This document shows positions 36,027 to 44,763 of a DNA stretch of 64,000 nucleotides, piece after piece; position 1 is the first letter of the stretch; each line of letters begins with the position of its first letter. The notes below the pieces were generated by a model, which was not told the origin of the DNA, did no database searches, and worked only from the letters and a program-made list of their open reading frames with translations. This stretch comes from Phycisphaeraceae bacterium. GTDB lineage: Bacteria > Planctomycetota > Phycisphaerae > Phycisphaerales > UBA1924. Made by a program: the position numbers and the translations under genes. The DNA lies in assembly GCA_023898685.1 (NCBI GenBank), contig CP060234.1:3224001-3288000 (forward strand). The letters are read 5' to 3'.

Positions 36027-38654
36027 ATGGAACCCCCCCGAGAGATAGTTTCATCCGATTCCATCGAGCGTCACCTGCGGACGCCGGTGCCCAGCGACAC
36101 GCGCGTCCTGAACACGGTCGCACACGGCATCTGCGTCGTCGACGACGAGATGCAAGTGGTCTTTGCGAACCACAGGCTGATGGCGCAGATCGGGTGCTCG
36201 GCCGACGCTCTACTTGGTCGCCCCTTCTCCGATCTGATCGCGGAGGATCACCGCGAGAAGGTCGCGACCTGGTTCGATCGCGGGGCAGGGGTCGAGGGCG
36301 ATGCGAGCATTGATGCCGTCCGGGTGCGTCGATGCCACGGCGCGCCGTTCGACGCGGAGATCGCGGTGAATGTCTCCATCGACGCCGGCCACTCGACTCG
36401 GGTGGTGTCGATCACGGACGTCACGGCGCGCCTGAGGGCCCAGGAGGCCGAGCGGCGGAGCCAGAAACTGCTCGAAGCGCACTTCAATCGCACGCCGGTT
36501 GCGGTGATCGAGTGGCGGCTCGATCGCAGCGCCGCGCGATGGAACCCCGCGGCCGAGCAGATGTTCGGCTACCGCCACGACGAGGTCGACGGGTGCGACG
36601 CGTTCCCGCTTATCGTCGATGAATCCTCACGCGAGCTTGTCGACCGCATCTGGGGTGCGCTGGTGAGCCAGACGGGGGGTGAGAGCTGCATCAACACCAA
36701 CCGGACCAAGGATGGCCGCATCATTCAGTGCCGCTGGCACAACACGCCGTTGACCGATGCCGAGGGCCGCGTCATTGGTGTTGCTTCATTGGCCGAGGAC
36801 ATCACCGAAGCGCTGCGGGCCCAGCGAGAATTGAGCGAGGCGAACGCACGGCTGCGGCGTGTGGTGCACAAGCTGCCGGTCGTGTTCTGGGCCTTTGACG
36901 AGAACTTCGTGCCGGTCATGTGGAATGACCATGCGGAGCGGGTCACGGGGTACGCCGCCGAGCGAGTCATCGGAAACCGGGATGTTTTCGGTTTGATCTA
37001 CCCCGACGCCGAAGTTCGGCAGCAGTGCATGCAGGGCTGGGCCGAGCTCGACTTCGGCGACTACGACGACGTCGAACGCCCCGTGACCTGTGCGGACGGG
37101 TCGGTGCGCCGGATCCTCTGGTCGAACATCGCCGCGCGCTGCCCCGTGCCGGGCTGGCGAGCCTGGGGGATCGGCATCGACGTCACCGACCGGCACGAGG
37201 CGTTCACGGCTCTGCGGGAGAGCGAGCGTCGATACCGCGACGTCATCCAGAAAGCAGACTTGGTCGGTGTGATCGTCGATCGCGAGGGACGCATCACCTT
37301 TGTCAACGATTTCTTCGCGCGGCTGACGGGGTGGTCGGCCGACGAGGTCATCGGCTCGAGGTGGAGCGAGTTTCTCTGCCGAGGGGGTGACGTGCAAGAC
37401 GGTGGGCTCTTCTGCTTTTCGAACCTCCTGACCCACACCGAGGGCTCCCTCATGACCAAGGCGGGTCAGAGGCGGACGATCGTCTGGACGCAGTCCGCCC
37501 TTCACAGTTCGAGCGGCGAGCTGGCCGGCGCCTGCGCGCTCGGCATGGACGTGACCGACCATCGCCGAATCCAGGCCGAACTCGCTTCGCACCGCGAGCA
37601 TCTCGAGCAACTGGTCGCGCAGCGGACGGCCGATCTCGCGGAGTCGCAACGCCGGCTGGAGGACGCCGAGCGGCTGGCGTCGCTGGGCCGGATCGCGGCG
37701 GGGCTGAGCCACGATCTGGGCAACATGCTCCTGCCTGTGCGTTGCCACCTGGACACGCTCGAAGAGGCGGACCTCGACTCGTCGGCCGTCGACTCGCTCC
37801 GCGCCGTTCGGAAGGGCGTCGAGTTTGTCGAGCAGCTCGGCGAGGGCCTCGCCCTTCTCTCGGGGACGAACCAACGCAACAGCAGCGAGGCCGCGGCGTC
37901 GCCGGGCGAGTGCATCCGCCTCGCGAAGTGGTGGGAAGGCGTCGGGCCGCTGCTCCGTGAGGTCGTGCCGAAGAGTGTCTCGGTCTGCACACGATTCGAT
38001 GAGGACCTTCCCGAGGTCCGGCTCCCCACGCACCTTTTGACACGTGCCGTGATGAACCTGCTTGTCAACGCCGCCGAGGCGATCCAGCGAGGCGGAGCGA
38101 CGACAGGAAGAATCGACCTCGCGGCCGGTCACGACCCCGAGCATTCGGCCGTCCAGATCGACGTCCGCGACACAGGGCCGGGCATACCGGGCGAGGTCGC
38201 TCGCTGCGCCATCGAGCCGTTCTACACCACCAAGAAGCGGGGGCTCTCGACCGGGCTCGGGCTGAGCGTGGTCGATGGGATTGCACGATTAGCGGGCGGT
38301 TCATTCAGGATCGAGGCGCTCGCTGAAGGAGGCACGCTCGCCCGGCTCACGCTGCCGGTGGCGTTACCCCGGCCGACCGATCACGCTACTCCGCGTGTTC
38401 TCGTGCGGATTCCCGATCTTCGGGTCGCGGCCCTCTGCGAGGAATTGCGCCGGACGATGGGGTGTATGATATTGCGCGGGACGATCGACGGTTCCGTTGA
38501 TTACATTGTCTCCACGGACGCGGGTCTTGACGTTCGGGCCCGCGATTCCGGGCCGGGGGAGGCACCCGGGCGGATCGCGATTGACCCCTCCGCTGGCATC
38601 GCCGGTATCCGAGAGACGCTGGCTCGGAGTATCGGCGGCATGGAGAACGCATGA
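36027..38654 (+). CDS. Soluble sensor histidine kinase with four PAS domains
   Basis: An 875-residue kinase without any membrane segment, so it senses a cytoplasmic signal. Four PAS domains can be followed: about 25-140 (GICVVDDEMQVVFAN), 150-270 (ARWNPAAEQMFGY), 285-395 (VPVMWNDHAERVTGY) and 410-520 (ITFVNDFFARLTGW). A coiled coil (about 525-560) leads to the phosphoacceptor His562 in GLSHDLGNM. The ATPase domain has N-box NLLVNAAEAI, G1 DTGPGIP and G2 GLGLSVV. The last 90 residues (about 780-875) may be a degenerate receiver-like domain, because no phosphoacceptor Asp context is apparent. The stop overlaps the response-regulator start (ATGA), making this a cognate pair. The signal is unknown. 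Confidence 0.9.
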   Translation: MEPPREIVSSDSIERHLRTPVPSDTRVLNTVAHGICVVDDEMQVVFANHRLMAQIGCSADALLGRPFSDLIAEDHREKVATWFDRGAGVEGDASIDAVRVRRCHGAPFDAEIAVNVSIDAGHSTRVVSITDVTARLRAQEAERRSQKLLEAHFNRTPVAVIEWRLDRSAARWNPAAEQMFGYRHDEVDGCDAFPLIVDESSRELVDRIWGALVSQTGGESCINTNRTKDGRIIQCRWHNTPLTDAEGRVIGVASLAEDITEALRAQRELSEANARLRRVVHKLPVVFWAFDENFVPVMWNDHAERVTGYAAERVIGNRDVFGLIYPDAEVRQQCMQGWAELDFGDYDDVERPVTCADGSVRRILWSNIAARCPVPGWRAWGIGIDVTDRHEAFTALRESERRYRDVIQKADLVGVIVDREGRITFVNDFFARLTGWSADEVIGSRWSEFLCRGGDVQDGGLFCFSNLLTHTEGSLMTKAGQRRTIVWTQSALHSSSGELAGACALGMDVTDHRRIQAELASHREHLEQLVAQRTADLAESQRRLEDAERLASLGRIAAGLSHDLGNMLLPVRCHLDTLEEADLDSSAVDSLRAVRKGVEFVEQLGEGLALLSGTNQRNSSEAAASPGECIRLAKWWEGVGPLLREVVPKSVSVCTRFDEDLPEVRLPTHLLTRAVMNLLVNAAEAIQRGGATTGRIDLAAGHDPEHSAVQIDVRDTGPGIPGEVARCAIEPFYTTKKRGLSTGLGLSVVDGIARLAGGSFRIEALAEGGTLARLTLPVALPRPTDHATPRVLVRIPDLRVAALCEELRRTMGCMILRGTIDGSVDYIVSTDAGLDVRARDSGPGEAPGRIAIDPSAGIAGIRETLARSIGGMENA

Positions 38655-39337
38655 TGGTGGATGCCACCGAGAACCGGGACAACGCGATCAGGGTGTTCTG
38701 CGTCGATGATCACGCGTTCCTGATTGAAGGTCTGTGCTCCAGGCTGGAAAAAACACCGAACATCGAGGTGGTCGGCACGCTTCCTTCGGCCGATGGGCTG
38801 ATTGAGGCGGCCTCGAAAGCCAAGCCGGACGTCGTTCTTCTCGATATCGAGATGCCGGGCAGCGATCCCTTCGAGGTGATCGACGACCTGCGTTCGCGAT
38901 GCCCGGATTGCCGGGTGATCCTGCTCAGCGCGTTTGTGCGGCACTCCTACCTCGATGCGGCCGTCAAGGTGGGGGCCTGGGGCTACGTCTCGAAGCGTGA
39001 TGCGCCGGCGGCGATCATCGATGCCATCAAGCAGGTGGCCGGGGGCCGGTTCGCGTTCAGCCCCGAGGTCATCAGCCGCTGCGGGCTCGATCCCAACCGC
39101 CCGCTCGCGGCGGAAAGCAACAAGCCCGAGTCGAAGCTCAACCGCCTCACGCAGCGCGAGCTCCAGATCCTCCGCATGATCGGGCGGGGCATGCCGCGCA
39201 ACGAGATCGCCAACGCGATCCACCGCAGCCCCAAGACGGTCGACGCCCACCGCTCGTCGATCATGGACAAGCTGGGCCTGCACGACCGCGTCGAGCTCGC
39301 CCGCTTCGCCATCCGCGAGGGGCTGGTGGAGATCTGA
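38651..39337 (+). CDS. NarL/FixJ-type response regulator
   Basis: A 228-residue DNA-binding regulator. The receiver domain (about 13-130) has acidic residues Asp19/Asp20, phosphoacceptor Asp65 in LLDIEMPG, and a conserved Lys in SKRDAPA. A linker leads to a LuxR-type helix-turn-helix (about 160-225) with LTQRELQILRMIGRGM and the recognition segment SPKTVDAHRSSIMDKL. It is translationally coupled to the upstream four-PAS kinase. Its targets are unknown. Adjacent glnN or the T6SS cluster are possible targets, but no operator was identified. Confidence 0.93.
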   Translation: MMVDATENRDNAIRVFCVDDHAFLIEGLCSRLEKTPNIEVVGTLPSADGLIEAASKAKPDVVLLDIEMPGSDPFEVIDDLRSRCPDCRVILLSAFVRHSYLDAAVKVGAWGYVSKRDAPAAIIDAIKQVAGGRFAFSPEVISRCGLDPNRPLAAESNKPESKLNRLTQRELQILRMIGRGMPRNEIANAIHRSPKTVDAHRSSIMDKLGLHDRVELARFAIREGLVEI

Positions 39338-39360
39338 CGACAACGTGCCTTTCTCAATCG

Positions 39361-39441
39361 GTGTGCCACGGCCATGCTGGCCGTGCGGGACAACCTACTG
39401 GCCCGTCCTGCTCACGCACGGCCGGGACGGCCGTGGCACAC
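39361..39441. repeat. 81-bp palindromic element, copy 1
   Basis: A 27-bp left arm (39361-39387), a 27-bp spacer and a 27-bp right arm (39415-39441). The arms are inverted repeats of each other, identical at 22 of 27 positions; the differences are in the central five bases of each arm. Each arm is itself a hairpin (CACGGCC-5-GGCCGTG). It lies between the convergent response-regulator and thyA genes, where it could also act as a bidirectional transcription barrier. A second copy with the same 27-27-27 layout is at 43554-43634. Similar REP-like palindromes are common in PVC-group genomes. Confidence 0.85.
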
Positions 39442-39464
39442 CTAGAAGATCGATCGCCCGCCGC

Positions 39465-40313
39465 CTACACCGCCACCGCCGCCTTGATGTGCGGGTGCGG
39501 GTCGTAGCCCACCACCTCGAAGTCCTCGTACCGGAACCCGAAGATCGACTCCACCGCCGCATTGATCCGCACGGTCGGCCTCGCCCGCGGCTCGCGCGTG
39601 AGCTGGAGCCTCGCCTGCTCGAGGTGGTTGCTGTACAGATGCGCGTCGCCCAGCGTGTGGATGAACTCGCCGGGGCGGTAGCCGCAGACCTGGGCGAGCA
39701 TCATCGTCAGCAGGGCGTAGCTGGCGATGTTGAACGGCACGCCCAGGAAGACGTCGGCCGAGCGTTGATAGAGCTGGCAGCTGAGCCGGTCGGGCCCGCC
39801 ATCGGGCGCGGGCGAGACATCGAACTGGAACAGGCAGTGGCAGGGGGGCAGGGCCATCTTCTCGACCTCGCCCACGTTCCAGGCGCACACCAGGTGACGC
39901 CGGCTCGACGGGTTGTCCTTGAGCCCCTCGACGAGGTCGGCGATCTGGTCGATCGTCCCCCCGTCGGGCGTGGGCCAGGCCCGCCACTGCCGCCCGTACA
40001 CGGGGCCCAGCTCGCCTTCGTCGTCGGCCCACTCGTCCCAGATCGTCACGTTGTGCTCGCGGAGGTAGGCGACGTTGGTCTCGCCCCGCAGGAACCAGAG
40101 CAGCTCGTGGATGATCGACCGCAGGTGCAGCTTCTTCGTCGTCACGAGGGGGAAGCCCGACGAGGGCGACGCAGGCCCCAGCGACCCGTCTGCGTTGGAG
40201 AGGTCGTAGCGGGACTGGTGCCCGAACACCGAGAGCGTGCCGGTGCCGGTCCGGTCGGGCTTCTGGACCCCTTCATCGAGGATGCGGCGGAGCAGGTCGT
40301 GGTAGGCGTGCAT
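39465..40313 (-). CDS. thyA: Thymidylate synthase
   Basis: Converts dUMP to dTMP using methylene-tetrahydrofolate. The protein has 282 residues, within the ThyA range. Family motifs are intact: DRTGTGTLSVFGHQ near the start, the folate/substrate segment LWFLRGETN, SRRHLVCAWN, catalytic Cys158 in LPPCHCLFQF, QRSADVFLGVPFNIASYALL, and the D..LY.NH region. It is the last gene of a minus-strand run. The sequence before the ATG is pyrimidine-rich and shows no clear ribosome-binding site. Using ThyA rather than flavin-dependent ThyX is an ordinary choice. Confidence 0.97.
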   Translation of the reverse strand: MHAYHDLLRRILDEGVQKPDRTGTGTLSVFGHQSRYDLSNADGSLGPASPSSGFPLVTTKKLHLRSIIHELLWFLRGETNVAYLREHNVTIWDEWADDEGELGPVYGRQWRAWPTPDGGTIDQIADLVEGLKDNPSSRRHLVCAWNVGEVEKMALPPCHCLFQFDVSPAPDGGPDRLSCQLYQRSADVFLGVPFNIASYALLTMMLAQVCGYRPGEFIHTLGDAHLYSNHLEQARLQLTREPRARPTVRINAAVESIFGFRYEDFEVVGYDPHPHIKAAVAV

Positions 40314-40336
40314 GGGGGGAGTGTACCGGTCAAGAC

Positions 40337-41842
40337 TCAGCCGTCATCTGGCGCCGGATACAGCACCCAATCCCCCCCGATCCCGTCCGGATCATCGGCC
40401 GGGATGCTCTGCACCTGGTCCACCGGCCGCCAGCGGTTCGCGTGCGCTGATGGCCTCCCGCCGTCGTCCTCCCGATCGACCCCGACCGAGTAGATCACCG
40501 GGCCCGCGTCCGTGAGCATGTACTTCAGCGGATCCCCCGTGAACGGATCCAGCGGCACATGGTCGATCAGCGTGGGGACCAATTCGTCCGGCGACGCCGG
40601 CCATGTGCCGTGCGCCAGCCGGAAGCGATCGAGCGCGATCAACAGGCGTGCCGCCTCGACCTCTGTCCGTGATTCGTCGGTCCGGTGCACGGCGCTGCTC
40701 AACGCGGGCATGAGCAGTGAAACGAGTCTCTCGCCCATGTCCAGCGGGTTGCCGTTGGCGTGCATGGTCTCGATCCGGACGTCGAACGTGTCGGGCCCGC
40801 GAGCCCAGGGCGATCGAGCCGCGTAGGCCTCGAGTTCGTCGTAGAACCCGTTCACCATCGCCGTCAACGCGGCGCGGTCCATCGAGAACAGCGACATGAA
40901 CCCCGCCAGCACCCGGCTGTGCGGCATGGCCGGCTTCTGATCGAACACGAGGTTCTTGGTATTGAAATCCTCCAGACCCTTGGCCGTGATCCGCCCATTC
41001 CCTTGGCCATCGTCCGAGTACAGCCTCTGGATGACGTCGAGGAAGAAGTAGCGCTCCCCCGTCAGATCCAGCGTCGTGCCGGGTCCGGTGAAGGCCGACA
41101 TGAGGGCGTGATCGATCCGGGCGAGCTGGGCTTCGCCGAGCACGTCAGCGTTGTCGTGGATGATCCGCTCGGTCGCTTGCGCGGCCGCCACGCCGATCGC
41201 CTGGGCGACGAGCGCGTTGATCAGGATCGGCTGTTCGCGGGCCTGCCGCCCCAGCCCGGCCATCGCCTCGATGTCGGCGGTGATCCGGTCGCCGTCGCCG
41301 ACTTCCGCCGCGTGAAGCGCATCGACGCGCAGGATCCTCGTCATCGACCGAAACTCGCTCAGCTGCGGGAGCACCACGTCCACCACCCACGCCGGGTTGG
41401 GCCCGGTGTAGGGTTCGTATTCATCGCCGCGTCCCTCGGCCTCGAGGATGTCTTTCGAGACCTCCGGTTCGGCGATCACGCCCGCCGCCGCCTTCGCCGC
41501 CCCCTCACGGATCAACGCGACTACCTCGGCGTATTCATCGAGTGCTCGCACGGCCTCGGTCCAACGTTCGCCGCCGGGCGCGGCCGAGCTGATCAGATCG
41601 TCGAACGCGGCCCGCTCCTTGAGCTTGGGCAGCTTCGAGACCGCCTCGATGTAGATCGGCCAGGCCCGATCCTCCTCCGGAACAGCCAAGGCCGCTTTGT
41701 TGAGCTCGGCCGCGTAGTCCACCTTGACCTGCGGCATCCCGCCGCCGAGCCACCACAACCAGATGCCCGCCATCAGGACGAGCACCACAAGCACGGCGGC
41801 GGCCTTGAGAAGGGCGCGTCCGATCGATCGTTTTCTGGCCAT
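40337..41842 (-). CDS. Membrane-anchored protein of unknown function
   Basis: A 501-residue protein with one N-terminal membrane segment (about residues 10-32; basic MARKRSIGR lead). The rest is predicted outside the cytoplasm and largely helical, with repeated AQAIGVAAAQA-like Ala-rich stretches. The C-terminal 100 residues (DRFRLAHGTWPASPDELVP, then PLDPFTGDPLKY and YSVGVDREDDGG) resemble the C-terminal part of type II secretion pseudopilins and other planctomycete surface proteins. The N-terminus, however, lacks a prepilin motif. The gene is 34 bp downstream of a secreted peptidase gene and 23 bp upstream of thyA. I do not recognise its function. Confidence 0.75.
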   Translation of the reverse strand: MARKRSIGRALLKAAAVLVVLVLMAGIWLWWLGGGMPQVKVDYAAELNKAALAVPEEDRAWPIYIEAVSKLPKLKERAAFDDLISSAAPGGERWTEAVRALDEYAEVVALIREGAAKAAAGVIAEPEVSKDILEAEGRGDEYEPYTGPNPAWVVDVVLPQLSEFRSMTRILRVDALHAAEVGDGDRITADIEAMAGLGRQAREQPILINALVAQAIGVAAAQATERIIHDNADVLGEAQLARIDHALMSAFTGPGTTLDLTGERYFFLDVIQRLYSDDGQGNGRITAKGLEDFNTKNLVFDQKPAMPHSRVLAGFMSLFSMDRAALTAMVNGFYDELEAYAARSPWARGPDTFDVRIETMHANGNPLDMGERLVSLLMPALSSAVHRTDESRTEVEAARLLIALDRFRLAHGTWPASPDELVPTLIDHVPLDPFTGDPLKYMLTDAGPVIYSVGVDREDDGGRPSAHANRWRPVDQVQSIPADDPDGIGGDWVLYPAPDDG

Positions 41843-41876
41843 GACTGCTCCTCACTGGGACTCTGGCGGCATGGGT

Positions 41877-43562
41877 TCAATCCTTGGCTTGCAGCGTCAC
41901 CTCGGTCGTCCCGTGCAGCTTCACCCGCCGGTACGCCACCGTCACCTTCTCCCCTGGCTCGTAGTCCGACAGCACCCGGATCAGTTCCTTCATGTCGCGC
42001 ACGGGCCGCCCGTCGATCGCGGTGATCACGTCGAGCCGGCGCAGGCCGGTTCGGCGGCGTGACCCCGGCGGCAGCTTGGTCACGACGGGGCCGTCGCCCT
42101 CGCCCTGCTCGATATCCACGCCGATCTGGGCCCGCAGGTCCGACCCCGTTTCAGCGACTTCAGGAAGCGTGTGCCGCACCCAGTCGCGGTAGCGGTCCTC
42201 GATTACGTCGAGCTCCTGCCCCAGCACCGCCTCCATCGCGGCCAGGCCCCGTGGGTCGGCGTCGTAGCCGTGCTCCGGGTCCTGCGTGTAGACCCTGAAC
42301 CACTCGGCGAGCACACCCTGGTCCTGGAGGAACAGGAAGACCGTGCGGGCCTCGGCGTAGGTCGCCAGCGGTCGGTCGGTCGAGAATTCGATATGGTCCA
42401 TCCCGGAGAGCTTGGCGAGCGAGGGCAGAGCCCCGGCTTCCGCCAGCCGCTTGACGATGTTCGTCCTCCACGACGGGACGGGAACGAACCCGTCATCGAC
42501 GAGCCGGGCGGGGGGCGCCTCGGGCCGGCCCGCCCGCTCGGCGCCCGGGACCAGCCTCGGATCGACGTTCCCATTGACGCCCCGTGGGCGCATGATCGAG
42601 GAGATCGGCCTGCCACGGCGCTCGATGATCCGCTCGGGGTCCATGTCCTCGACGAGGCTGGCGAGTCCTTCCTGGATCCAGATGGGGTGGACCTGGCCCA
42701 GCCGGTCCATCTCGCGCCAGTCGAGCACGTGGAAGAACTCGTGCCGGAGAGTCGCCCCAAGATCCTGGGCCACCAGCCGCTTCCTGTCGTGCTCGTAGGC
42801 GCCCCCGATGCCGGCGAACGCCCGGCGGGCCATCTGTCCGTAGGTCCAGAAAGCCCATTTGAGGAAGTCCTTCTGGTCGGGCAGCACGACGACCACATAC
42901 GACGCCTTCGCTGTCGCCTGGGCGTCGACCACGGACGGCATGATCCCCGCGGCCCAGTCGGCGACGCGTCGCATCTCGAGCACCGCCTCGTCGGTCGCGG
43001 CCTCGTCGTGGGCGGAGATGAGGTCGTAGCGGAGCGCATCGTCGGTGCGTTCGAGCGTGTCGCCGTGCACCCAGCGTTTCGCCTGCTCGAGCCTCGACTT
43101 CCGCTGCGCCTCGAGCACGCCGCTCCAGTTGTCGAGTAGCAGGTTGAACGCATCGGTGTCGCGCAGCGGGCGGAGGTAGGGATCGGCGAGCATCGTCCGG
43201 CGGTTGCAGAACCCCAGCTCGACCGCTCGGCGCAGCGAGGCGTTGGCCTCGTCGAGCCTTCCCTGCACGGCGCGCGCGCAGGCGAGGTTGTAGTGCACGA
43301 CGAAGTTCTGCCCGTCGAAGGTGATTTGGTCGAGCAGGATCCGCTCGGCCCCGGCGTAGTCGCCCTTGCCGAACGCCTCGAACGCCCGGGCGGTGTACTG
43401 CGAGGATTTCGCCTCCTGCGCCGCCTTCTCCACCATCGCGCTCGCGGCTTCGTCAATGACAGTCTCGTCGTCTGGGCCGGCGAGGGCGGGAGGAACGAGA
43501 GGCAGGGTGGTCAGGAGAATAAGCGTGAGGCCTGCAATGGCGTTCCGAATCCGGTGTGCCAC
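41877..43562 (-). CDS. Secreted zinc-metallopeptidase-like protein with TPR and PDZ domains
   Basis: With a GTG start at 43562 the protein has 561 residues and a good signal peptide (AIAGLTLILLTTLPLVPPAL). After a helical, TPR-like part (about 45-110) comes a central domain with HEFFH at 274-278 and a glutamate at 298 (WIQEGLAS). This HExxH plus distal Glu layout marks gluzincin (peptidase MA) enzymes. The last 90 residues form a PDZ-like domain (GLRRLDVITAIDGRPV). An in-frame ATG at 43634 would add 24 residues encoded entirely by the 81-bp palindromic element that overlaps the start. Substrates are unknown; activity is inferred from the intact motif only. Confidence 0.75.
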   Translation of the reverse strand: MAHRIRNAIAGLTLILLTTLPLVPPALAGPDDETVIDEAASAMVEKAAQEAKSSQYTARAFEAFGKGDYAGAERILLDQITFDGQNFVVHYNLACARAVQGRLDEANASLRRAVELGFCNRRTMLADPYLRPLRDTDAFNLLLDNWSGVLEAQRKSRLEQAKRWVHGDTLERTDDALRYDLISAHDEAATDEAVLEMRRVADWAAGIMPSVVDAQATAKASYVVVVLPDQKDFLKWAFWTYGQMARRAFAGIGGAYEHDRKRLVAQDLGATLRHEFFHVLDWREMDRLGQVHPIWIQEGLASLVEDMDPERIIERRGRPISSIMRPRGVNGNVDPRLVPGAERAGRPEAPPARLVDDGFVPVPSWRTNIVKRLAEAGALPSLAKLSGMDHIEFSTDRPLATYAEARTVFLFLQDQGVLAEWFRVYTQDPEHGYDADPRGLAAMEAVLGQELDVIEDRYRDWVRHTLPEVAETGSDLRAQIGVDIEQGEGDGPVVTKLPPGSRRRTGLRRLDVITAIDGRPVRDMKELIRVLSDYEPGEKVTVAYRRVKLHGTTEVTLQAKD

Positions 43563-43634
43563 GGCCGTGTCGGCCGTGCGTTCAGCCGACGGGGCCCGTA
43601 GCACGCTCGCACGGCCGACACGGCCGTGGCACAT
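43554..43634. repeat. 81-bp palindromic element, copy 2, overlapping a gene start
   Basis: Left arm 43554-43580, spacer 43581-43607 and right arm 43608-43634; the arms match as inverted repeats at 26 of 27 positions. Size and layout equal those of copy 1 at 39361. The element covers the GTG start of the secreted peptidase gene (minus strand, 43562). It is open in that frame throughout, so an ATG at its far edge (43634) could start translation through it. The almost perfect arms suggest it is younger than copy 1, or under selection to stay paired. Confidence 0.87.
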
Positions 43635-43713
43635 GGGGAACCGGCTGGCTTGCAGACTCGTTTCTTCCAACACGTCGCTCCGGCCCGGCGTGGGTGTGCG
43701 GATAGCCCGGGCC

Positions 43714-44313
43714 TCACACGTTTGTACGGGCGCCGTCAATGAGAAGTTGCAGCGCCTCGGGATATGCCTCGAGCTCGAGCTCGAACACGCGGGCGGCCAG
43801 CTTCTCGGGCGTGTCGCCCGCCAGCACGGGGCACCGCTTCCTGAGGATGACGGGCCCGGAGTCGTACTCGTCGTCGCAGAAGTGCACCGTGCACCCGCTC
43901 TCGGTCTCGCCCGCGGCCAGCACGGCCTTGTGGACCTTCGAGCCGTAGAGCCCGGGGCCGCCGAATCGGCCCCTGGTGCCATCGCCCGGAAGCAGGGCGG
44001 GGTGGATGTTGAGCACCCGGCGGCGCAGCATCGCTGGAATCGGGATGAGGCGCAGGTAGCCGGCGAGGATGAGCCAGTCGATGTTCAGTCGCTCGACGCG
44101 GTTGGCCAGCACGTCGCCCGGGATATCGCCCTCGATGATCTCGACGGGCAGGCCCGTGGCGAGCGCGCGGTCGACGCCCACGCACTTTTTCGACGCGATC
44201 ACGTCCACGATCTCCGCGTCGAGTTCCCCCCGCTCGCACCGCTCGTACAGGTTCATCAGCGTCCGGCCCGAGCCCGAAATGAGCACCCCCAGCCTGGCCC
44301 GCCGATCGTTCAT
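43714..44313 (-). CDS. purN: Phosphoribosylglycinamide formyltransferase
   Basis: Transfers a formyl group from 10-formyl-tetrahydrofolate to GAR in purine synthesis. The 199-residue protein is of normal PurN length. It shows the N-terminal LGVLISGSGRTLMNL loop, the catalytic-region motif NIHPALLPG, and the later TESGCTVHFCDDEYDSGPVI block containing the catalytic Asp and His context. The start overlaps the stop of the STAS gene by four bases (ATGA read on the minus strand), so the two are co-translated despite unrelated functions. Confidence 0.95.
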   Translation of the reverse strand: MNDRRARLGVLISGSGRTLMNLYERCERGELDAEIVDVIASKKCVGVDRALATGLPVEIIEGDIPGDVLANRVERLNIDWLILAGYLRLIPIPAMLRRRVLNIHPALLPGDGTRGRFGGPGLYGSKVHKAVLAAGETESGCTVHFCDDEYDSGPVILRKRCPVLAGDTPEKLAARVFELELEAYPEALQLLIDGARTNV

Positions 44314-44735
44314 GCCGCGACTACCCGCATCGCCGCGTCGCGGTCCGGGGCGAGCGTGAACAGGCGGTCCATGCGCGTGAGGCGGAAGAGCTCGGAAAGA
44401 TCGTCGCTGAGCGAGCAGACGGCGAATCTGCCTTGGCGTTCGCCGAGCCGCTTGTGCAGACGCACGAGTGTGCCGATCCCGGCCGAGGTGAGCACCCCGA
44501 CCTGTGAGAGGTCAACGATCAGGCCCTTGCAGGAATTATCGAGGTGTTGGTTGGTTTCCTCGAACACAATCCCCGCCTCGCGGTCGGTTACGGATTCGCA
44601 CAGCACAGTGACAAGCAGCACGCCCCCGCCCCGGTCGGCCGCGAGGTGGTGGCTCTCGAAGACGCGCTGCATCTCGGCACCCGCGGCGTCATCACCGTCC
44701 TTCTTGAACATCCCGCCCAGCTTTGAGAACACCAC
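44310..44735 (-). CDS. STAS-domain anti-anti-sigma-factor-like protein
   Basis: With the GTG start at 44735 (GGGGAG six to eleven bases upstream) the protein has 141 residues; longer in-frame starts run into the thioesterase gene. After a short lead (FSKLGGMFKKDG) a STAS domain spans about 30-138. The conserved phosphorylation loop is visible as LTSAGIGTLV, where SpoIIAA/RsbV proteins have D-S-S-G. The serine is present, so partner switching with an anti-sigma kinase is plausible. No cognate kinase or sigma gene is nearby. It lies 28 bp downstream of the thioesterase gene and is coupled to purN. Confidence 0.8.
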   Translation of the reverse strand: MVFSKLGGMFKKDGDDAAGAEMQRVFESHHLAADRGGGVLLVTVLCESVTDREAGIVFEETNQHLDNSCKGLIVDLSQVGVLTSAGIGTLVRLHKRLGERQGRFAVCSLSDDLSELFRLTRMDRLFTLAPDRDAAMRVVAA

Positions 44736-44763
44736 AGACAACTCCCCGGGCCCAGCCCGACGG

